Source: Clostridia bacterium (GTDB lineage: Bacteria > Bacillota > Clostridia > Oscillospirales > QAKW01). From it: a stretch of DNA of 64,000 bases. How positions within the stretch are numbered: the stretch's first letter is position 1; every line of letters begins with the position of its first letter. This document shows, piece by piece, positions 33,948-44,699 of this stretch. Under the pieces are notes generated by a model. That model searched no databases. It worked only from the letters and a program-made list of their open reading frames with translations, and was not told the origin of the DNA. The DNA is taken from contig JAGBEI010000017.1 in the NCBI GenBank assembly GCA_017937065.1, positions 1 through 64,000 on the forward strand, given 5' to 3'. The position numbers and the translations under genes are program-made.

Positions 33948-34682
33948 ATGAAGCTTGATTTTTGTTTTCCGCGCGAGCTTGAGCGGATAAAAAAGGAAAA
34001 TATCCCCGTCGTTATCGCGGGCGGCACCGTTGAATATCACGGCCCGCACTGCTCATACGGCTGCGATACGCTTGTGGCGCAGGGGCTGATTGAAAGACTT
34101 TCCGAGCAAAAGGAAATATGTATTGCTCCGTCTGTCTCTTACAGTCCGGCAAGCTACGCCGTGGCAGATGAAAAGAGCGGCACGGTGCATGTGGAGGAGG
34201 ACGCGTTTGAGGCGTATCTCTACTATGTGTTTTTCAGTATGCTGTCCTCTGGGCTGCACAATATCTACGTCGTCATTCATCACCAGTTTGAAAATGAATC
34301 GCTCATGCCCATGACGCTGTCTTACATGAAAGCGGCAAAGCGCGCCACCATGAAATATCTTGAAAGCACGCTCGGCCGCGGCTGGTGGGGCAGCGAGAGC
34401 TACTCAAATTATTATCAGCAGCTTGAGGGCGCAGACAATCCGTTTGGCTGGATAAAGGTTATCCCGACAATGAGTACGGAGGTTCAAAAAGCCACCGGCT
34501 ACGACCACGCAGGCAAGTTTGAGTGCTCGATACTGATGTCGCTCTACCCCGAAGCCGTAAAGCCGGACAGACTGGGTGATATCGACCACTGGTTTACAAA
34601 GAGCGCCGCAGAGGCAGACACAAAGCTGGGCGATAAGATGGTAAGGCTCTCGCTTGAGTATTTGAATAATACCATAAAATAA
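33948..34682 (+). CDS. Creatininase-family amidohydrolase
   Basis: A 244-residue protein of the creatininase fold, the group that includes creatinine amidohydrolase and related lactam hydrolases. Metal ligands are conserved: E29 and H31 in VEYHGPH, D40 in GCDT, and H112 with E115 in VIHHQFEN. The C-terminal HAGKFECS segment matches the family HAGxxETS. The 83-bp gap before it contains a CGCCGC/GCGGCG hairpin next to the ribosome site GGTGA. With the creatinase-like gene it could form a creatinine-to-creatine-to-sarcosine path, but other cyclic amides are possible. Confidence 0.82.
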   Translation: MKLDFCFPRELERIKKENIPVVIAGGTVEYHGPHCSYGCDTLVAQGLIERLSEQKEICIAPSVSYSPASYAVADEKSGTVHVEEDAFEAYLYYVFFSMLSSGLHNIYVVIHHQFENESLMPMTLSYMKAAKRATMKYLESTLGRGWWGSESYSNYYQQLEGADNPFGWIKVIPTMSTEVQKATGYDHAGKFECSILMSLYPEAVKPDRLGDIDHWFTKSAAEADTKLGDKMVRLSLEYLNNTIK

Positions 34683-34717
34683 AAAAATCTCGTCGGTTGT
34701 CCGACGAGATTTTTTTC
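34681..34717. terminator. Bidirectional terminator (creatininase / pyrI)
   Basis: AAAAAAATCTCGTCGG, loop TTGT, then CCGACGAGATTTTTTT. The pyrI stop codon lies at its right edge. Confidence 0.9.
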
Positions 34718-35141
34718 ATATCTGCGGCTTTGCCTTTGACTCGCAGTAAACGCAGCGGTATACCCGCCTGTCCCTGTCGGTCAGTCTGAAAACGTGCTCT
34801 ATATCCTGCTCGGTAGAGGTTATGCATCTGGGGTTTTTACAGCGTATAACACCGCGCACAAGCCGCGGCAGCTCAACGTGCCGCTTTTCAATGCGCTTGC
34901 CGTCCCTTATGATGTTAACCGTAATGCCGGGGTCGACATATCCCAGCACGTCAAGGTCAAGGTCAATCTGCGCGTCAATCTTGATAATGTCCTTTCTGCC
35001 CATCTTGCCGCTTTGAACATTCTTGATGATAGCGACAGAGCAGTCAAGCTCCGAAAGCCCCAAAATCCTGTACAGCTCCATGCTCTGACCCGCGCGGATA
35101 TGGTCGAGCACTATTCCGTTTTTTATCGAATCAATCGTCAT
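34716..35141 (-). CDS. pyrI: Aspartate carbamoyltransferase regulatory subunit
   Basis: A 141-residue nucleotide-binding subunit that gives ATCase allosteric control by CTP and ATP. It begins MTIDSIKNGIVLDHIRAGQS and ends in a zinc domain with four Cys (CKNPRC near 103-108 and CVYC near 132-135). Zn holds it to the catalytic trimer. Last gene of the pyr operon, one base after pyrB. Presence of PyrI shows ATCase is feedback-regulated at protein level. Confidence 0.95.
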   Translation of the reverse strand: MTIDSIKNGIVLDHIRAGQSMELYRILGLSELDCSVAIIKNVQSGKMGRKDIIKIDAQIDLDLDVLGYVDPGITVNIIRDGKRIEKRHVELPRLVRGVIRCKNPRCITSTEQDIEHVFRLTDRDRRVYRCVYCESKAKPQI

Positions 35142-35142
35142 T

Positions 35143-36060
35143 TTACCGCACCTCCGACAACAGCTTGAGTATCAGCGCCATACGTATATACTTCCCGTTT
35201 TTCACCTGCTTGAAATAGCAGGCGCGCGGGTCGTCGTCAACCGCGGTCGATATCTCGTTGACGCGCGGCAGAGGATGGAGTATTTTAAGCCCGGACTTTG
35301 CATTTTCCAGCTTGTCCGGCGTTAAAATATAGCTGTCACGCAGACGCAGATAATCGTCCTCATTGAAAAACCGCTCCCGCTGAACGCGCGTCATGTACAG
35401 AATGTCAAGAGTATCCATAACATCCGTCATGCTGCCGACCTCTGTATACTCAATTTTGTTTTTCTTTAGTATTTCATCGCGCACGTAACCCGGAACCCTC
35501 AGTTCCTCAGGGGATATAAGCACGATTTTGATGTTTTCATACCTGGACAGAGCCGAAATGAGCGAGTGCACCGTTCTGCCGAACTTCAGGTCGCCGCAGA
35601 ACCCGACAGTGAAGCCCTCAAGCCTGCCCAGCTCTCTTTTGATTGTCAGCAGGTCGGTTAAGGTCTGTGTAGGGTGGTTATGCCCGCCGTCGCCGGCGTT
35701 TATTATCGGAACGCCGCTTTTGAGCGACGCGGCAAGCGGCGCGCCCTCCTTGGGATGGCGCATTGCTATAATATCGGCATAGCAGCTTACCGTCTGAATG
35801 GTATCCGACACGCTCTCGCCCTTTGATGCGGAGCTGGACTGCGCCTCGGAAAAGCCGAGCACGCTGCCGCCCAGCTCAAGCATTGCCGCCTCAAAGCTGA
35901 GGCGCGTTCTCGTCGACGGCTCAAAAAACAGCGTGGCAAGCTTTTTGTATCTGCATTTTTCGCGGTAGCTTTCGGGGTTTGCGATTATATCCTCAGCCCT
36001 GTCGATAAGCTCGTCTATCTCTTTTACGCTCAGATCCATTATATCTATCAAATGGCGCAT
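35143..36060 (-). CDS. pyrB: Aspartate carbamoyltransferase catalytic subunit
   Basis: Forms carbamoyl-aspartate from carbamoyl phosphate and aspartate. The 305-residue length is standard. The carbamoyl-phosphate site [12 protein letters not shown] is near residues 47-58, with the mobile loop SSSASKGES near 77-85, MRHPKEGAP near 100, and HPLPRVNEI near 262. It is intact and coupled with pyrI. Confidence 0.97.
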   Translation of the reverse strand: MRHLIDIMDLSVKEIDELIDRAEDIIANPESYREKCRYKKLATLFFEPSTRTRLSFEAAMLELGGSVLGFSEAQSSSASKGESVSDTIQTVSCYADIIAMRHPKEGAPLAASLKSGVPIINAGDGGHNHPTQTLTDLLTIKRELGRLEGFTVGFCGDLKFGRTVHSLISALSRYENIKIVLISPEELRVPGYVRDEILKKNKIEYTEVGSMTDVMDTLDILYMTRVQRERFFNEDDYLRLRDSYILTPDKLENAKSGLKILHPLPRVNEISTAVDDDPRACYFKQVKNGKYIRMALILKLLSEVR

Positions 36061-36065
36061 ATCAT

Positions 36066-36698
36066 CTACCTCTTTATCCAGGACTCGTCCGACGGATTGT
36101 CACGGAATGCGCGCAGTCTTTCAATATCGCCGTCCGCGATATATCCGCTCTCTGCCGCCTGTTGAATGACCGTGTCAAAGTCTGTAAGGCTGACATTTTT
36201 AACATTTGCGTCCGCCAGTCTTTCAAGACCCTTTTTCATGCCGTAGGTAAAGATGCTGACAATTCCCAGCACCTGGGCGCCCGCCCCGCGCAGCGCCTCC
36301 ACCACCTCGATGACGCTGCCGCCCGTTGAGATAAGATCCTCGATTACAACAACCTTCTGCCCGCGCTCTAATCTGCCCTCGATGCGGTTCTGCCTGCCGT
36401 GATCCTTATTGCCCGAGCGCACATACCCCATCGGCATGCCCAAAAGGTGCGCGGCAATCGCCGCATGTGCGATACCCGCCGTGCTTGTGCCCATGAGCAC
36501 CTGCGCCTGCGGATATTCGCTCTTTACCGTCTGTGCGATAGCGTTTTCTATAATGTCTCTCTGCTCCGGCGCTGTCAGTATCAGACGGTTGTCGCAGTAA
36601 ATGGGGCTTTTGATGCCGCTTGCCCACGTAAACGGCTCGTCGGGGCGTAAAAACACCGCCTTTATTTCCAGTAATGCTTTTGCTGCTTTAATTTTCAT
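36066..36698 (-). CDS. pyrE: Orotate phosphoribosyltransferase
   Basis: Adds PRPP to orotate. 210 residues from ATG at 36698, chosen because GAGGTGAC precedes it and it clears the pyrF stop by 17 bp. The PRPP-binding motif [17 protein letters not shown] lies near residues 115-131 and the substrate loop [12 protein letters not shown] near 98-109. Confidence 0.96.
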   Translation of the reverse strand: MKIKAAKALLEIKAVFLRPDEPFTWASGIKSPIYCDNRLILTAPEQRDIIENAIAQTVKSEYPQAQVLMGTSTAGIAHAAIAAHLLGMPMGYVRSGNKDHGRQNRIEGRLERGQKVVVIEDLISTGGSVIEVVEALRGAGAQVLGIVSIFTYGMKKGLERLADANVKNVSLTDFDTVIQQAAESGYIADGDIERLRAFRDNPSDESWIKR

Positions 36699-36715
36699 AT
36701 CGTCACCTCTTAAAT

Positions 36716-37417
36716 TTATTTGCCTAAAAATTCCCTGCACGCCCGCTCGTATGCCGAAACAGGGTCGGGCGCTTTTGTAATCGGTCTGCCGACAACTATG
36801 TAATCCGAGCCTATCTCACGCGCCTTTTCGGGGGTGGTGATGCGTACCTGGTCTCCGGCATCGCCGCCCGCAAAGCGAATTCCGGGCGTTACGGTCAGAA
36901 ACTTATTTCCGCACGCCGCCTTTACATCCCGTACCTCAAGCGGCGAGCAGACAACGCCCGACAGACCGCAAGCCGCGGCGGTCTTAGCATAATGAGAAAC
37001 AACCTGCGCCATCGGCTTTTGGATAAGCAGGTCGTTTTCCAGCGTCTCCTGCGACGTGGAGGTGAGCTGCGTTACCGCTATAAGCAGCGGGCGCGTGCCG
37101 TCAGGGCGCGTCAGTCCCTCAAGCGCCGCCTCCATCATTTTGCTGCCGCCTGCGGCGTGCAGGTTTGTCATGTCTACATTCAGCTTTGACAGCACCGCCA
37201 TAGCCGACTTTACGGTATTCGGTATGTCGTGCAGCTTCAAATCAAGAAAAATCCTGTGCCCGCGCCGCTTTATCTCTTTTACGGCGTCAGACCCCATTGC
37301 ATAGAACAGCTCCATTCCGATTTTAACATACGGCTTTTTGTCATGAAAGAGATCTAAAAAAGCCATCGTCTCGCTCTCGCCCGGAAAGTCAAGTGCGATT
37401 ATTACATCCTCAGCCAT
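36716..37417 (-). CDS. pyrF: Orotidine 5'-phosphate decarboxylase
   Basis: Decarboxylates OMP to UMP. 233 residues, group I form. The catalytic segment is [13 protein letters not shown] near residues 57-69, with IIALDFPG at the start and [14 protein letters not shown] near the C-terminus. It overlaps pyrD by 8 bp. Confidence 0.96.
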   Translation of the reverse strand: MAEDVIIALDFPGESETMAFLDLFHDKKPYVKIGMELFYAMGSDAVKEIKRRGHRIFLDLKLHDIPNTVKSAMAVLSKLNVDMTNLHAAGGSKMMEAALEGLTRPDGTRPLLIAVTQLTSTSQETLENDLLIQKPMAQVVSHYAKTAAACGLSGVVCSPLEVRDVKAACGNKFLTVTPGIRFAGGDAGDQVRITTPEKAREIGSDYIVVGRPITKAPDPVSAYERACREFLGK

Positions 37418-38330
37418 TGTGTGCGCCTCCTATTATATCCTTTAAATTTTCTATTCCGTATTTGCTCATCGCCTGCGGCAGGTCGCGTATTATGTCAAAA
37501 CAGGCGCACGGGTTTACAAGGTTTGCCGCGCCCACCTGCACGGCGCCCGCGCCCGCAAGCATCATCTCGATAACGTCTTCAGCGCTCGACACGCCGCCCA
37601 TGCCGATTATCGGAATTTTCACCGCCTCATAGACCTCGTACACCATTCTCAGCGCAAGCGGGAATATGCAAGGTCCTGACATTCCGCCCTTTGTATTGGC
37701 GACCGTCGGCTTTTTTGTTTTAAGATTGATGCGCATTCCCAGCAGCGTGTTTATCATGGAAATTCCGTCCGCGCCCGCGTCCTCAACGGCGCGCGCGATT
37801 TCGGTTATGTCGGTGACGTTGGGCGTCAGCTTTATATACACCGGCTTTTTGACAGCCGCCTTCACCGCGCGCGTAACCCTTGCCGCAGCCTCGGGGGAGG
37901 TGCCAAAGCTCATGCCTCCGCCGTGGACGTTGGGGCAGCTTATATTGATTTCCAGTATTCCGACCTGCTTTACACCGTCCAGTCTTTGGGCGCAGTAAAC
38001 ATAGTCCTCAACCGAAAATCCGCTGATGTTGGCTATAAGCGGCTTATTAAAGCATTTGGCAAGGCGCGGCAGCTCGTTACTTATGACAGCCTCAACGCCG
38101 GGGTTTTGAAGTCCGACCGAGTTTATAAGCCCGGACGGGATTTCCGCAATGCGCGGCGTGGGGTTGCCGAAGCGCGCGTCGCGCGTCGTACCCTTAAAAG
38201 AAATAGAGCCCAGCACGTTAATATCGTAATAATCCGAAAACTCATACCCGAAGCCGAAGGTTCCCGACGCGGGAATAACAGGGTTGTCCAGCTTAATGCC
38301 GGAAAGCGAAACGCTCAAATCAGTCATCAA
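37410..38330 (-). CDS. pyrD: Dihydroorotate dehydrogenase B, catalytic subunit
   Basis: Oxidises dihydroorotate to orotate with FMN. 306 residues, class 1B by its PyrK partner. Motifs: [15 protein letters not shown] at the start, [14 protein letters not shown] with the class 1 Cys near residue 130, and [12 protein letters not shown]. It overlaps pyrK by 11 bp, consistent with the heterotetramer. Confidence 0.95.
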   Translation of the reverse strand: MMTDLSVSLSGIKLDNPVIPASGTFGFGYEFSDYYDINVLGSISFKGTTRDARFGNPTPRIAEIPSGLINSVGLQNPGVEAVISNELPRLAKCFNKPLIANISGFSVEDYVYCAQRLDGVKQVGILEINISCPNVHGGGMSFGTSPEAAARVTRAVKAAVKKPVYIKLTPNVTDITEIARAVEDAGADGISMINTLLGMRINLKTKKPTVANTKGGMSGPCIFPLALRMVYEVYEAVKIPIIGMGGVSSAEDVIEMMLAGAGAVQVGAANLVNPCACFDIIRDLPQAMSKYGIENLKDIIGGAHNG

Positions 38331-39054
38331 AAATCACCTCGCTCTTTTTCAGTACGGGGCCGTCGCGGCAGATGCGCTTATTTCCGTACCTTGTCCTGCA
38401 GGTACACCCCATGCACGCGCCGAAGCCGCAGCCCATGCGCTCCTCAAACGAAAGCTCGCCCTCCGCTTTGGTCTTGCCGTATACGGCTTTCAGCATAGGC
38501 TCAGGGCCGCACGCATAAAAATAGCTGTAATCCCGCGGCAGAATATCGGTGACAAACCCGCGCTCGCCCAAGCTGCCGTCCGCCGTTGCGACAAGCACGC
38601 GCGCGCCCAGAGCGCGAAGCTCGTCGACCAAAAACACGTCCTTTTTGCTGTTAAAGCCCAGCACCGCCGTAACGCTCTTACCCTGCTTTACAAGCCGTTT
38701 GCAGAGCAGGTACATGGGCGGCGCGCCCACTCCGCCGCCGATAAGCAGCGGCGTATCGCCCGCCCTGTCCGTGTCAAAGCCGTTGCCCAGTCCCGTGAGC
38801 AAATCAAGCTCGGCTCCGGCACCAAGCGCCGACATCTTTTCAGTGCCGCCGCCGACCGTTTTGTAAATAAGGGTCAGCACGCCGTCCTGCGCGTCGCACA
38901 CGGATATAGGGCGGCGAAGATAAAAGCCGTTCAGCTTTATATTGACAAACTGACCTGGCGCCGTTATTTCCGATATATCGCCGCTCAGCGTCATTTTAAA
39001 AACGTCTGCGGCGATTTTCTCATTTTCAAGTATCTTAAATACTGACTGCTTCAT
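38320..39054 (-). CDS. pyrK: Dihydroorotate dehydrogenase B, electron-transfer subunit
   Basis: The iron-sulfur and FAD subunit that passes electrons from PyrD to NAD+. 244 residues: FAD domain with YLRRPISVCDA, nucleotide domain LLIGGGVGAPPMYLL, and a [2Fe-2S] site with Cys in MGCGFGACMGCTCRT near residues 211-225. It is placed directly before pyrD. Confidence 0.95.
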   Translation of the reverse strand: MKQSVFKILENEKIAADVFKMTLSGDISEITAPGQFVNIKLNGFYLRRPISVCDAQDGVLTLIYKTVGGGTEKMSALGAGAELDLLTGLGNGFDTDRAGDTPLLIGGGVGAPPMYLLCKRLVKQGKSVTAVLGFNSKKDVFLVDELRALGARVLVATADGSLGERGFVTDILPRDYSYFYACGPEPMLKAVYGKTKAEGELSFEERMGCGFGACMGCTCRTRYGNKRICRDGPVLKKSEVIFDD

Positions 39055-39064
39055 GCCCCTCTCC

Positions 39065-42000
39065 TTATGCGTCGATTGTGGAGATTGTAAGCGTCGTCTC
39101 CTCCAAAACGTCCAGCAGCACGCGCACCGTATCCAGTGCCGTGAAGATTGTCACGTTGTTTTCAACGGCGCAGCGGCGGATTTCATAGCCGTCCGTCATG
39201 ACCGCCTCGGAGTTGATGTCGCGCGTGTTTATGACATAGTTTACATACCCGCGGCGGATAGAGTCCAGTATCTCCTCGCTGCCCTCCGACAGCTTTGCAC
39301 GTACGCGGGTGCGTATGCCGTGCTCCTTCAGGTACATTGCCGTGCCGTGAGTCGCCTCGATATTAAAGCCGAGATTGTAAAATCTGCGGATAAGCGGCAG
39401 CGCCTCCTCCTTGTCCGCGTCCGCAATCGTCACAAGGATTGTGCCGTAATTTACGACATTCATGCCGGAGGATTTAAGCGCCTTATACAGCGCGCGGGTC
39501 ATGGTCTTGTCGCAGCCTATCGCCTCACCCGTCGATTTCATCTCGGGCGAGAGATAGGTGTCCATGCCGCGCAGCTTGGAAAAGGAGAATGCGGGCGCCT
39601 TGACATACCAGCGCTCCTTTTCCTTAGGATAAAGCTCGGTAATGCCCTGCGCCTTTAACGTCTTGCCCAGCATGACAAGCGTTGCGATATCCGCTATGGC
39701 AAAGCCTGTGGACTTTGAAATAAAGGGCACCGTTCTGGACGAGCGGGGATTGACCTCGATTACATACACATTTTCGTCGCTGTCAACAATGAACTGGATA
39801 TTGTACAGACCGACAATGCCGATGCCCAGCCCCAGGCGCTTTGAATAGTCAAGAATGGTGTTTTTCACCTTGTCCGACACGCTGAAGGTCGGATATACGC
39901 TGATAGAGTCGCCCGAATGCACGCCCGTGCGCTCGACATGCTCCATAATTCCGGGGATAAACACGTCGGTGCCGTCGCACACGGCGTCCACCTCAAGCTC
40001 CTTGCCCTTGATGTACTTATCAACAAGCACGGGCTTGTCCTTATCGATTTCAACCGCCGTTTTGAGGTAGTGGCGCAGGCTCTGCTCGCTTGTCACAATC
40101 TGCATGGCGCGCCCGCCGAGCACAAAGCTGGGACGGACAAGCACGGGATAGCCGATTTGGGCGGCGGCTGCAACGCCGCTTTCAACGTCTGTGACCGCAG
40201 TGCCGTCGGGCTGCGGGATTTCAAGCTCCTCCATGACCTTTTCAAACAGGTCGCGGTTTTCCGCGCGGTCAATGGCGGCGCTGTCCGTTCCGATAATCTT
40301 AACGCCGCGCGCCTGGAGCTTGTCCGCAAGGTTAATCGCCGTCTGTCCGCCCAGTGACGCAACAACGCCCTGCGGCTTTTCAAGGTCAATAATGCTCATA
40401 ACGTCCTCAATGGTCAGAGGCTCAAAATACAGCTTGTCGCTTATCGTATAGTCGGTCGACACCGTTTCGGGGTTGTTGTTTATAATGATTGCTTCAAATC
40501 CGTTTTCCTTGATTGTCTTTACCGCGTGAACGGTGGAGTAGTCAAATTCGACGCCCTGACCTATTCTGATAGGTCCCGAGCCGAGCACGACGATTTTTTT
40601 GCCGTCGCTCACCCTGGACTCGTTTTCCTCCTCGTAGGACGAATAGAGATAGGGTATATAGCTGTCAAACTCCGCCGCGCAGGTATCAATCATCTTGTAT
40701 GCGGGCAGTATGCCGTTTTTGACGCGAAGGTCATAAATCTCCCGCTCGCCGCAGCCCCAAATATCGGCAACAATGCGGTCGGAAAAGCCCATTCGCTTGG
40801 CGCAGCGCAGCTCGTCAATGTCAAAGCGCGCGTTTTTAAGCGCTGTCTCCTCGTCCGTGATGTTTTTAATCTTATCTAAAAACAGCATGTCAATCTGCGT
40901 CTCGTTTGCAATAACGCCCAGGTCTGTGCGGCGGCGGATAAGCTCGGCTATTGCGAACAGCCTGTCGTCCCGCCCGCTCATTATATATTCAAGCAGCTCG
41001 GATGTTTCGGTATCGTCAAACTTTTTGAGGTGCAGGTGATATGCGCCCACCTCCAGCGAGCGCACCGCCTTCAAAAGGCTTTCCTCTATTGTTCTGCCGA
41101 TGGACATAACCTCGCCCGTCGCCTTCATCTGGGTCGAGAGCTGATTTGAGGCAAGCGCAAACTTGTCGAACGGGAAACGCGCCATCTTTGTAACTACATA
41201 GTCAATCGCCGGCTCAAACGACGCGGGAGTGTTGGCAAGCTTAATTTCGTCCAGCGTCATGCCGACAGCGATTTTCGCGGTAACGCGCGCTATCGGATAG
41301 CCCGATGCCTTGGACGCCAGCGCGGACGAGCGGGAAACGCGCGGATTTACTTCGATAAGGTAGTAGTCAAAGGACTGCGGGTCAAGCGCAAACTGTATGT
41401 TGCAGCCGCCCTCCACCTTCAGCGCGCGGATAATTTTGAGCGCGCTGTCGCGCAGTAAATGACACTCCCTGCCTGTCAGCGTCTGGCTGGGGCAGACGAC
41501 AATCGAGTCGCCCGTGTGCACGCCGACAGGGTCTATATTCTCCATATTGCAGATGGTGATGACGGTGTCGTTTTTATCCCGCATTACCTCATACTCTATT
41601 TCCTTATAGCCCTTGATTGATTTTTCCACAAGCACCTGATGCACGGGTGAGAGCTTCAGCGCGTTTTTCATGATGTCGCGAAGCTGACTTTCATTGTCGG
41701 CAAAGCCGCCGCCCGTACCGCCCAGCGTAAACGCGGGACGCAGCACGACAGGGTAACCGATATCGTTTGCCGCCTGCACCGCCTCCTCTATCGAGTGGGT
41801 GATTTCGCTGGGCAAAACCGGCTCGCCCAGGCTCTGGCACAGCTCCTTGAACTTTTCGCGGTCCTCCGCCATATCAATGGACTCGGAGGAGGTGCCCAAA
41901 AGCTCTGTACGGCATTCGGCAAGCACGCCCTTGCGCTTCAGCTGCATTGCAAGGTTAAGTCCCGTCTGTCCGCCGATACCGGGAACGATGGCGTCGGGGC

Positions 42001-42244
42001 GCTCATAGCGTATGATTTTGGCGACATATTCAAGCGTCAGCGGCTCCATATACACCTTGTCCGCGATTGCGGTGTCAGTCATAATGGTGGCGGGATTGGA
42101 GTTTACGAGAATAACCTCATACCCCTCCTCGCGCAGAGCGATACACGCCTGCGTACCTGCATAGTCAAACTCGGCAGCCTGACCTATGACAATAGGCCCC
42201 GAGCCGATGACAAGCACTTTTTTTATATCTGTTCTCTTAGGCAT
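39065..42244 (-). CDS. carB: Carbamoyl phosphate synthase large subunit
   Basis: Synthesises carbamoyl phosphate from bicarbonate, glutamine-derived ammonia and two ATP. 1,059 residues from ATG at 42244, chosen because GGAGGAAA precedes it and because it overlaps the carA stop as ATGCCTAA. It has two ATP-grasp halves, starting [20 protein letters not shown] and [19 protein letters not shown], and a C-terminal MGS-like allosteric domain. One enzyme serves the pyrimidine operon; no arginine genes are in the window. Confidence 0.97.
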   Translation of the reverse strand: MPKRTDIKKVLVIGSGPIVIGQAAEFDYAGTQACIALREEGYEVILVNSNPATIMTDTAIADKVYMEPLTLEYVAKIIRYERPDAIVPGIGGQTGLNLAMQLKRKGVLAECRTELLGTSSESIDMAEDREKFKELCQSLGEPVLPSEITHSIEEAVQAANDIGYPVVLRPAFTLGGTGGGFADNESQLRDIMKNALKLSPVHQVLVEKSIKGYKEIEYEVMRDKNDTVITICNMENIDPVGVHTGDSIVVCPSQTLTGRECHLLRDSALKIIRALKVEGGCNIQFALDPQSFDYYLIEVNPRVSRSSALASKASGYPIARVTAKIAVGMTLDEIKLANTPASFEPAIDYVVTKMARFPFDKFALASNQLSTQMKATGEVMSIGRTIEESLLKAVRSLEVGAYHLHLKKFDDTETSELLEYIMSGRDDRLFAIAELIRRRTDLGVIANETQIDMLFLDKIKNITDEETALKNARFDIDELRCAKRMGFSDRIVADIWGCGEREIYDLRVKNGILPAYKMIDTCAAEFDSYIPYLYSSYEEENESRVSDGKKIVVLGSGPIRIGQGVEFDYSTVHAVKTIKENGFEAIIINNNPETVSTDYTISDKLYFEPLTIEDVMSIIDLEKPQGVVASLGGQTAINLADKLQARGVKIIGTDSAAIDRAENRDLFEKVMEELEIPQPDGTAVTDVESGVAAAAQIGYPVLVRPSFVLGGRAMQIVTSEQSLRHYLKTAVEIDKDKPVLVDKYIKGKELEVDAVCDGTDVFIPGIMEHVERTGVHSGDSISVYPTFSVSDKVKNTILDYSKRLGLGIGIVGLYNIQFIVDSDENVYVIEVNPRSSRTVPFISKSTGFAIADIATLVMLGKTLKAQGITELYPKEKERWYVKAPAFSFSKLRGMDTYLSPEMKSTGEAIGCDKTMTRALYKALKSSGMNVVNYGTILVTIADADKEEALPLIRRFYNLGFNIEATHGTAMYLKEHGIRTRVRAKLSEGSEEILDSIRRGYVNYVINTRDINSEAVMTDGYEIRRCAVENNVTIFTALDTVRVLLDVLEETTLTISTIDA

Positions 42245-43334
42245 TGTATTTTTCCTCCATTGAAGCTGTAAATTCGTCGAAAAGATGTGAATTTCCGCGC
42301 GGTGCGGGCGTACTGTCGATGTTGAACTGCATCGCAAATACGCGGTCCTTTTTGCACCTTACGCCCTCCGCCGTATTATCCATCAGATTTATGTGCGTAA
42401 GCTCAAGGCCGGTGCCTTCAAGACTGTCAACGCTGACGGCAAAGCTGTGGTTTTGATTGGTAATTTCCACTTTGTCCGTCGTGAGATTTCTGACAGGGTG
42501 ATTTGCGCCGTGATGCCCGAATTTGAGCTTATACGTATCGGCGCCGTAGGCAAGGCAGACAAGCTGGCAGCCAAGACCTATGCCGAAAATCGGGTACTTT
42601 CCGCGCAGCGCCTTTATCATAGCCGTAACGGGCGCTGCCGCCTTCGGGTCTCCCGGACCGCTTGAGACAATGACACCGTCGGGATTTATCTTTTCTATTT
42701 CTTCGGCGCCTGTATTCCAAGGCATGACGGTTACATTGCAGCCGCGTGACATAAGCGAGCGGATAAGGCTGAGCTTTATGCCGCAGTCAACAGCCACAAC
42801 ATTGAATTTATGATTTGAGGTGCGGGAGTACCATTTCTTTTTACAGCTGACGTCCGCCGCCGTATTTTGCCGTGCGGGAGCATTTGATATAATTTCAAGC
42901 GCCCTTGACACGGGCATGTCCGGCGTCGTAATCAGCGCGCGCATACTGCCGCTGTCGCGTATTGAGCGGGTGAGCTTGCGCGTGTCAAGCCCCTCAATGC
43001 CCGGAATTCGGTTTTCCTCCAAAATCTCCGACAGTGTTTTTGTATATCTGAAATTCGACGGGCTGTCGTTGTATTCTCTGACGATAAGCGCACCGACAGA
43101 CAAAACGCGGCTTTCAAAATCGTCGTCTGCCACGCCGTAATTGCCTATAAGCGGGTAGGTCATGACTACTGCCGTGCCCGCATATGCCGGGTCGGAAACT
43201 ATTTCCTGATAGCCCGCCATCGAGGTATTGAACACAACCTCGCACACGCACTCCTTTTCCCTGTCGCCGAATGCAAAGCCCGGATATTCCGTACCGTTTT
43301 CCAAAACGAGCTTTCTGTCATACTGTCTTTTCAT
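42237..43334 (-). CDS. carA: Carbamoyl phosphate synthase small subunit
   Basis: The glutaminase subunit, 365 residues. An N-terminal CPSase domain is followed by a class I amidotransferase domain (about 175-355). The nucleophile region reads FGIGLGCQL near residue 250: the usual Cys-His-Glu nucleophile elbow is GICLGxQ, so here Gly takes the place of the catalytic Cys and a Cys follows three residues later. His is in [10 protein letters not shown] at the end. This substitution may mean ammonia rather than glutamine dependence, or an altered elbow. Confidence 0.9.
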   Translation of the reverse strand: MKRQYDRKLVLENGTEYPGFAFGDREKECVCEVVFNTSMAGYQEIVSDPAYAGTAVVMTYPLIGNYGVADDDFESRVLSVGALIVREYNDSPSNFRYTKTLSEILEENRIPGIEGLDTRKLTRSIRDSGSMRALITTPDMPVSRALEIISNAPARQNTAADVSCKKKWYSRTSNHKFNVVAVDCGIKLSLIRSLMSRGCNVTVMPWNTGAEEIEKINPDGVIVSSGPGDPKAAAPVTAMIKALRGKYPIFGIGLGCQLVCLAYGADTYKLKFGHHGANHPVRNLTTDKVEITNQNHSFAVSVDSLEGTGLELTHINLMDNTAEGVRCKKDRVFAMQFNIDSTPAPRGNSHLFDEFTASMEEKYNA

Positions 43335-44539
43335 ATCTCTTCTCCTTTATAAACAGTTGAAATTCTTCTGCCGTAAACTTCCATGCCCTCAAACGGGGTT
43401 GCGCGGCCCATCGACACAAATTCATCGGGGTCTATATCATAGCTTTCATTCAAATCAAATACCGTAAAGCAGCCGCTGTTGTCTATACCAAAGCGCTTTG
43501 CGGGCGCGATGCTCATCGCCTCAATCAGCCTTTCAAGGCTGATTTTTCCCGTTTTCACAAGCCCTGTATACAGGACGGGAAACGCCGTTTCAAGACCGAC
43601 AACACCCATAAGACTGCCGCGCAGTCCGCGGGATTTTTCATCGGCAGTATGCGGAGCATGGTCTGTTGCAATCATGTCCACCGTACCGTCCCGCAGTCCT
43701 TCTGTCAGCGCGGCACGGTCGTCTGCGCTGCGAAGCGGAGGGTTCATCTTAAACCGCCCGTCCTCCTGCAAATTATCATCTGTCAGTATGAGGTAGTGCG
43801 GCGCGGTCTCGCAGGTGATGTTTACGCCGCTCTTTTTTGCCTGACGTATAAGCTCCACGCTCTCCTTTGCGGACACATGGCATACGTGATACGCGCAGCC
43901 CGTCGCCGCGCAAAGCTCAATATCGCGCGCTATCTGCCGCCATTCCGACTCGGACGGAATACCCGTATGCCCGTGCGCCGCGGCATACGCGCCGTCATGA
44001 ATATATCCGCCGCCCACAAGCGACATATCCTCGCAGTGCGCGCAGATAACCTTGCCCAGCGACTTTGCCTTTTCCATTGCCGCGCGCATGAGCGCACCGT
44101 TTTGCACTCCGCGCCCGTCGTCCGAAAAGCCCGCGACAAACGGAGCCATGCCCTCCATATCGGAAAGCGCCAAGCCCTCCTGCCCGACTGTTATCGACCC
44201 GAACGGAAGTATCTGTATTTTACCGTCGCGTTTTATTATGTCAAGCTGCTTTTCAAGGTGCGAAAGACTGTCCGGCACTGGGTTCAGATTGGGCATAGTG
44301 CACACAGCCGTAAACCCGCCGTTTGCCGCCGCGGCACTTCCCGTCAAAATCGTTTCCTTAAAAGAAAAACCCGGCTCACGAAGATGTACATGAACATCAA
44401 CGAAACCGGGAAAAATATAAATATCATTGCCGAAAGTCTTATTTTCGGAATTTATAAACACTCCGTCCAGGAAAACATTTTTCTCAAATGCAAAACTGCC
44501 GTTTTTATATACATATGCTCTGTCAAAAACCGCGCTCAT
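43331..44539 (-). CDS. pyrC: Dihydroorotase
   Basis: Cyclises carbamoyl-aspartate. 402 residues from ATG at 44539 (GGAGGAAGAGA precedes it). Metal motif DVHVHLREPGF near residue 53, HCEDMS near 170, ATDHAPHT near 300. It belongs to class I dihydroorotases. First gene of the operon, overlapping carA by 4 bp. Confidence 0.95.
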   Translation of the reverse strand: MSAVFDRAYVYKNGSFAFEKNVFLDGVFINSENKTFGNDIYIFPGFVDVHVHLREPGFSFKETILTGSAAAANGGFTAVCTMPNLNPVPDSLSHLEKQLDIIKRDGKIQILPFGSITVGQEGLALSDMEGMAPFVAGFSDDGRGVQNGALMRAAMEKAKSLGKVICAHCEDMSLVGGGYIHDGAYAAAHGHTGIPSESEWRQIARDIELCAATGCAYHVCHVSAKESVELIRQAKKSGVNITCETAPHYLILTDDNLQEDGRFKMNPPLRSADDRAALTEGLRDGTVDMIATDHAPHTADEKSRGLRGSLMGVVGLETAFPVLYTGLVKTGKISLERLIEAMSIAPAKRFGIDNSGCFTVFDLNESYDIDPDEFVSMGRATPFEGMEVYGRRISTVYKGEEI

Positions 44540-44563
44540 TCTCTTCCTCCGCAAATTTTTTCA

Positions 44564-44593
44564 ATTATACCACATCAGAAAAGAGCTTGTCAA
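44564..44593 (-). promoter_or_regulatory. pyr operon promoter with very short leader
   Basis: Minus strand TTGACA (44588-44593), 18-bp spacer, TATAAT (44564-44569). The sequence after -10 is TGAAAAAATTTGCGGAGG, placing the probable start at A near 44557 and leaving an mRNA leader of about 18 nt. There is no space for a PyrR-binding attenuator. The 44594-44699 region upstream holds only a weak hairpin after the ABC permease gene. Confidence 0.85.
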
Positions 44594-44699
44594 CCGTTTT
44601 TTATTAAAACCGGGTTCTGTGTTTGTCCGAACCGATAAATTATAAGCAAAGCACCACAATACGCTCAACGCAAGCCATACTTTTTATTCATATTCTGTG

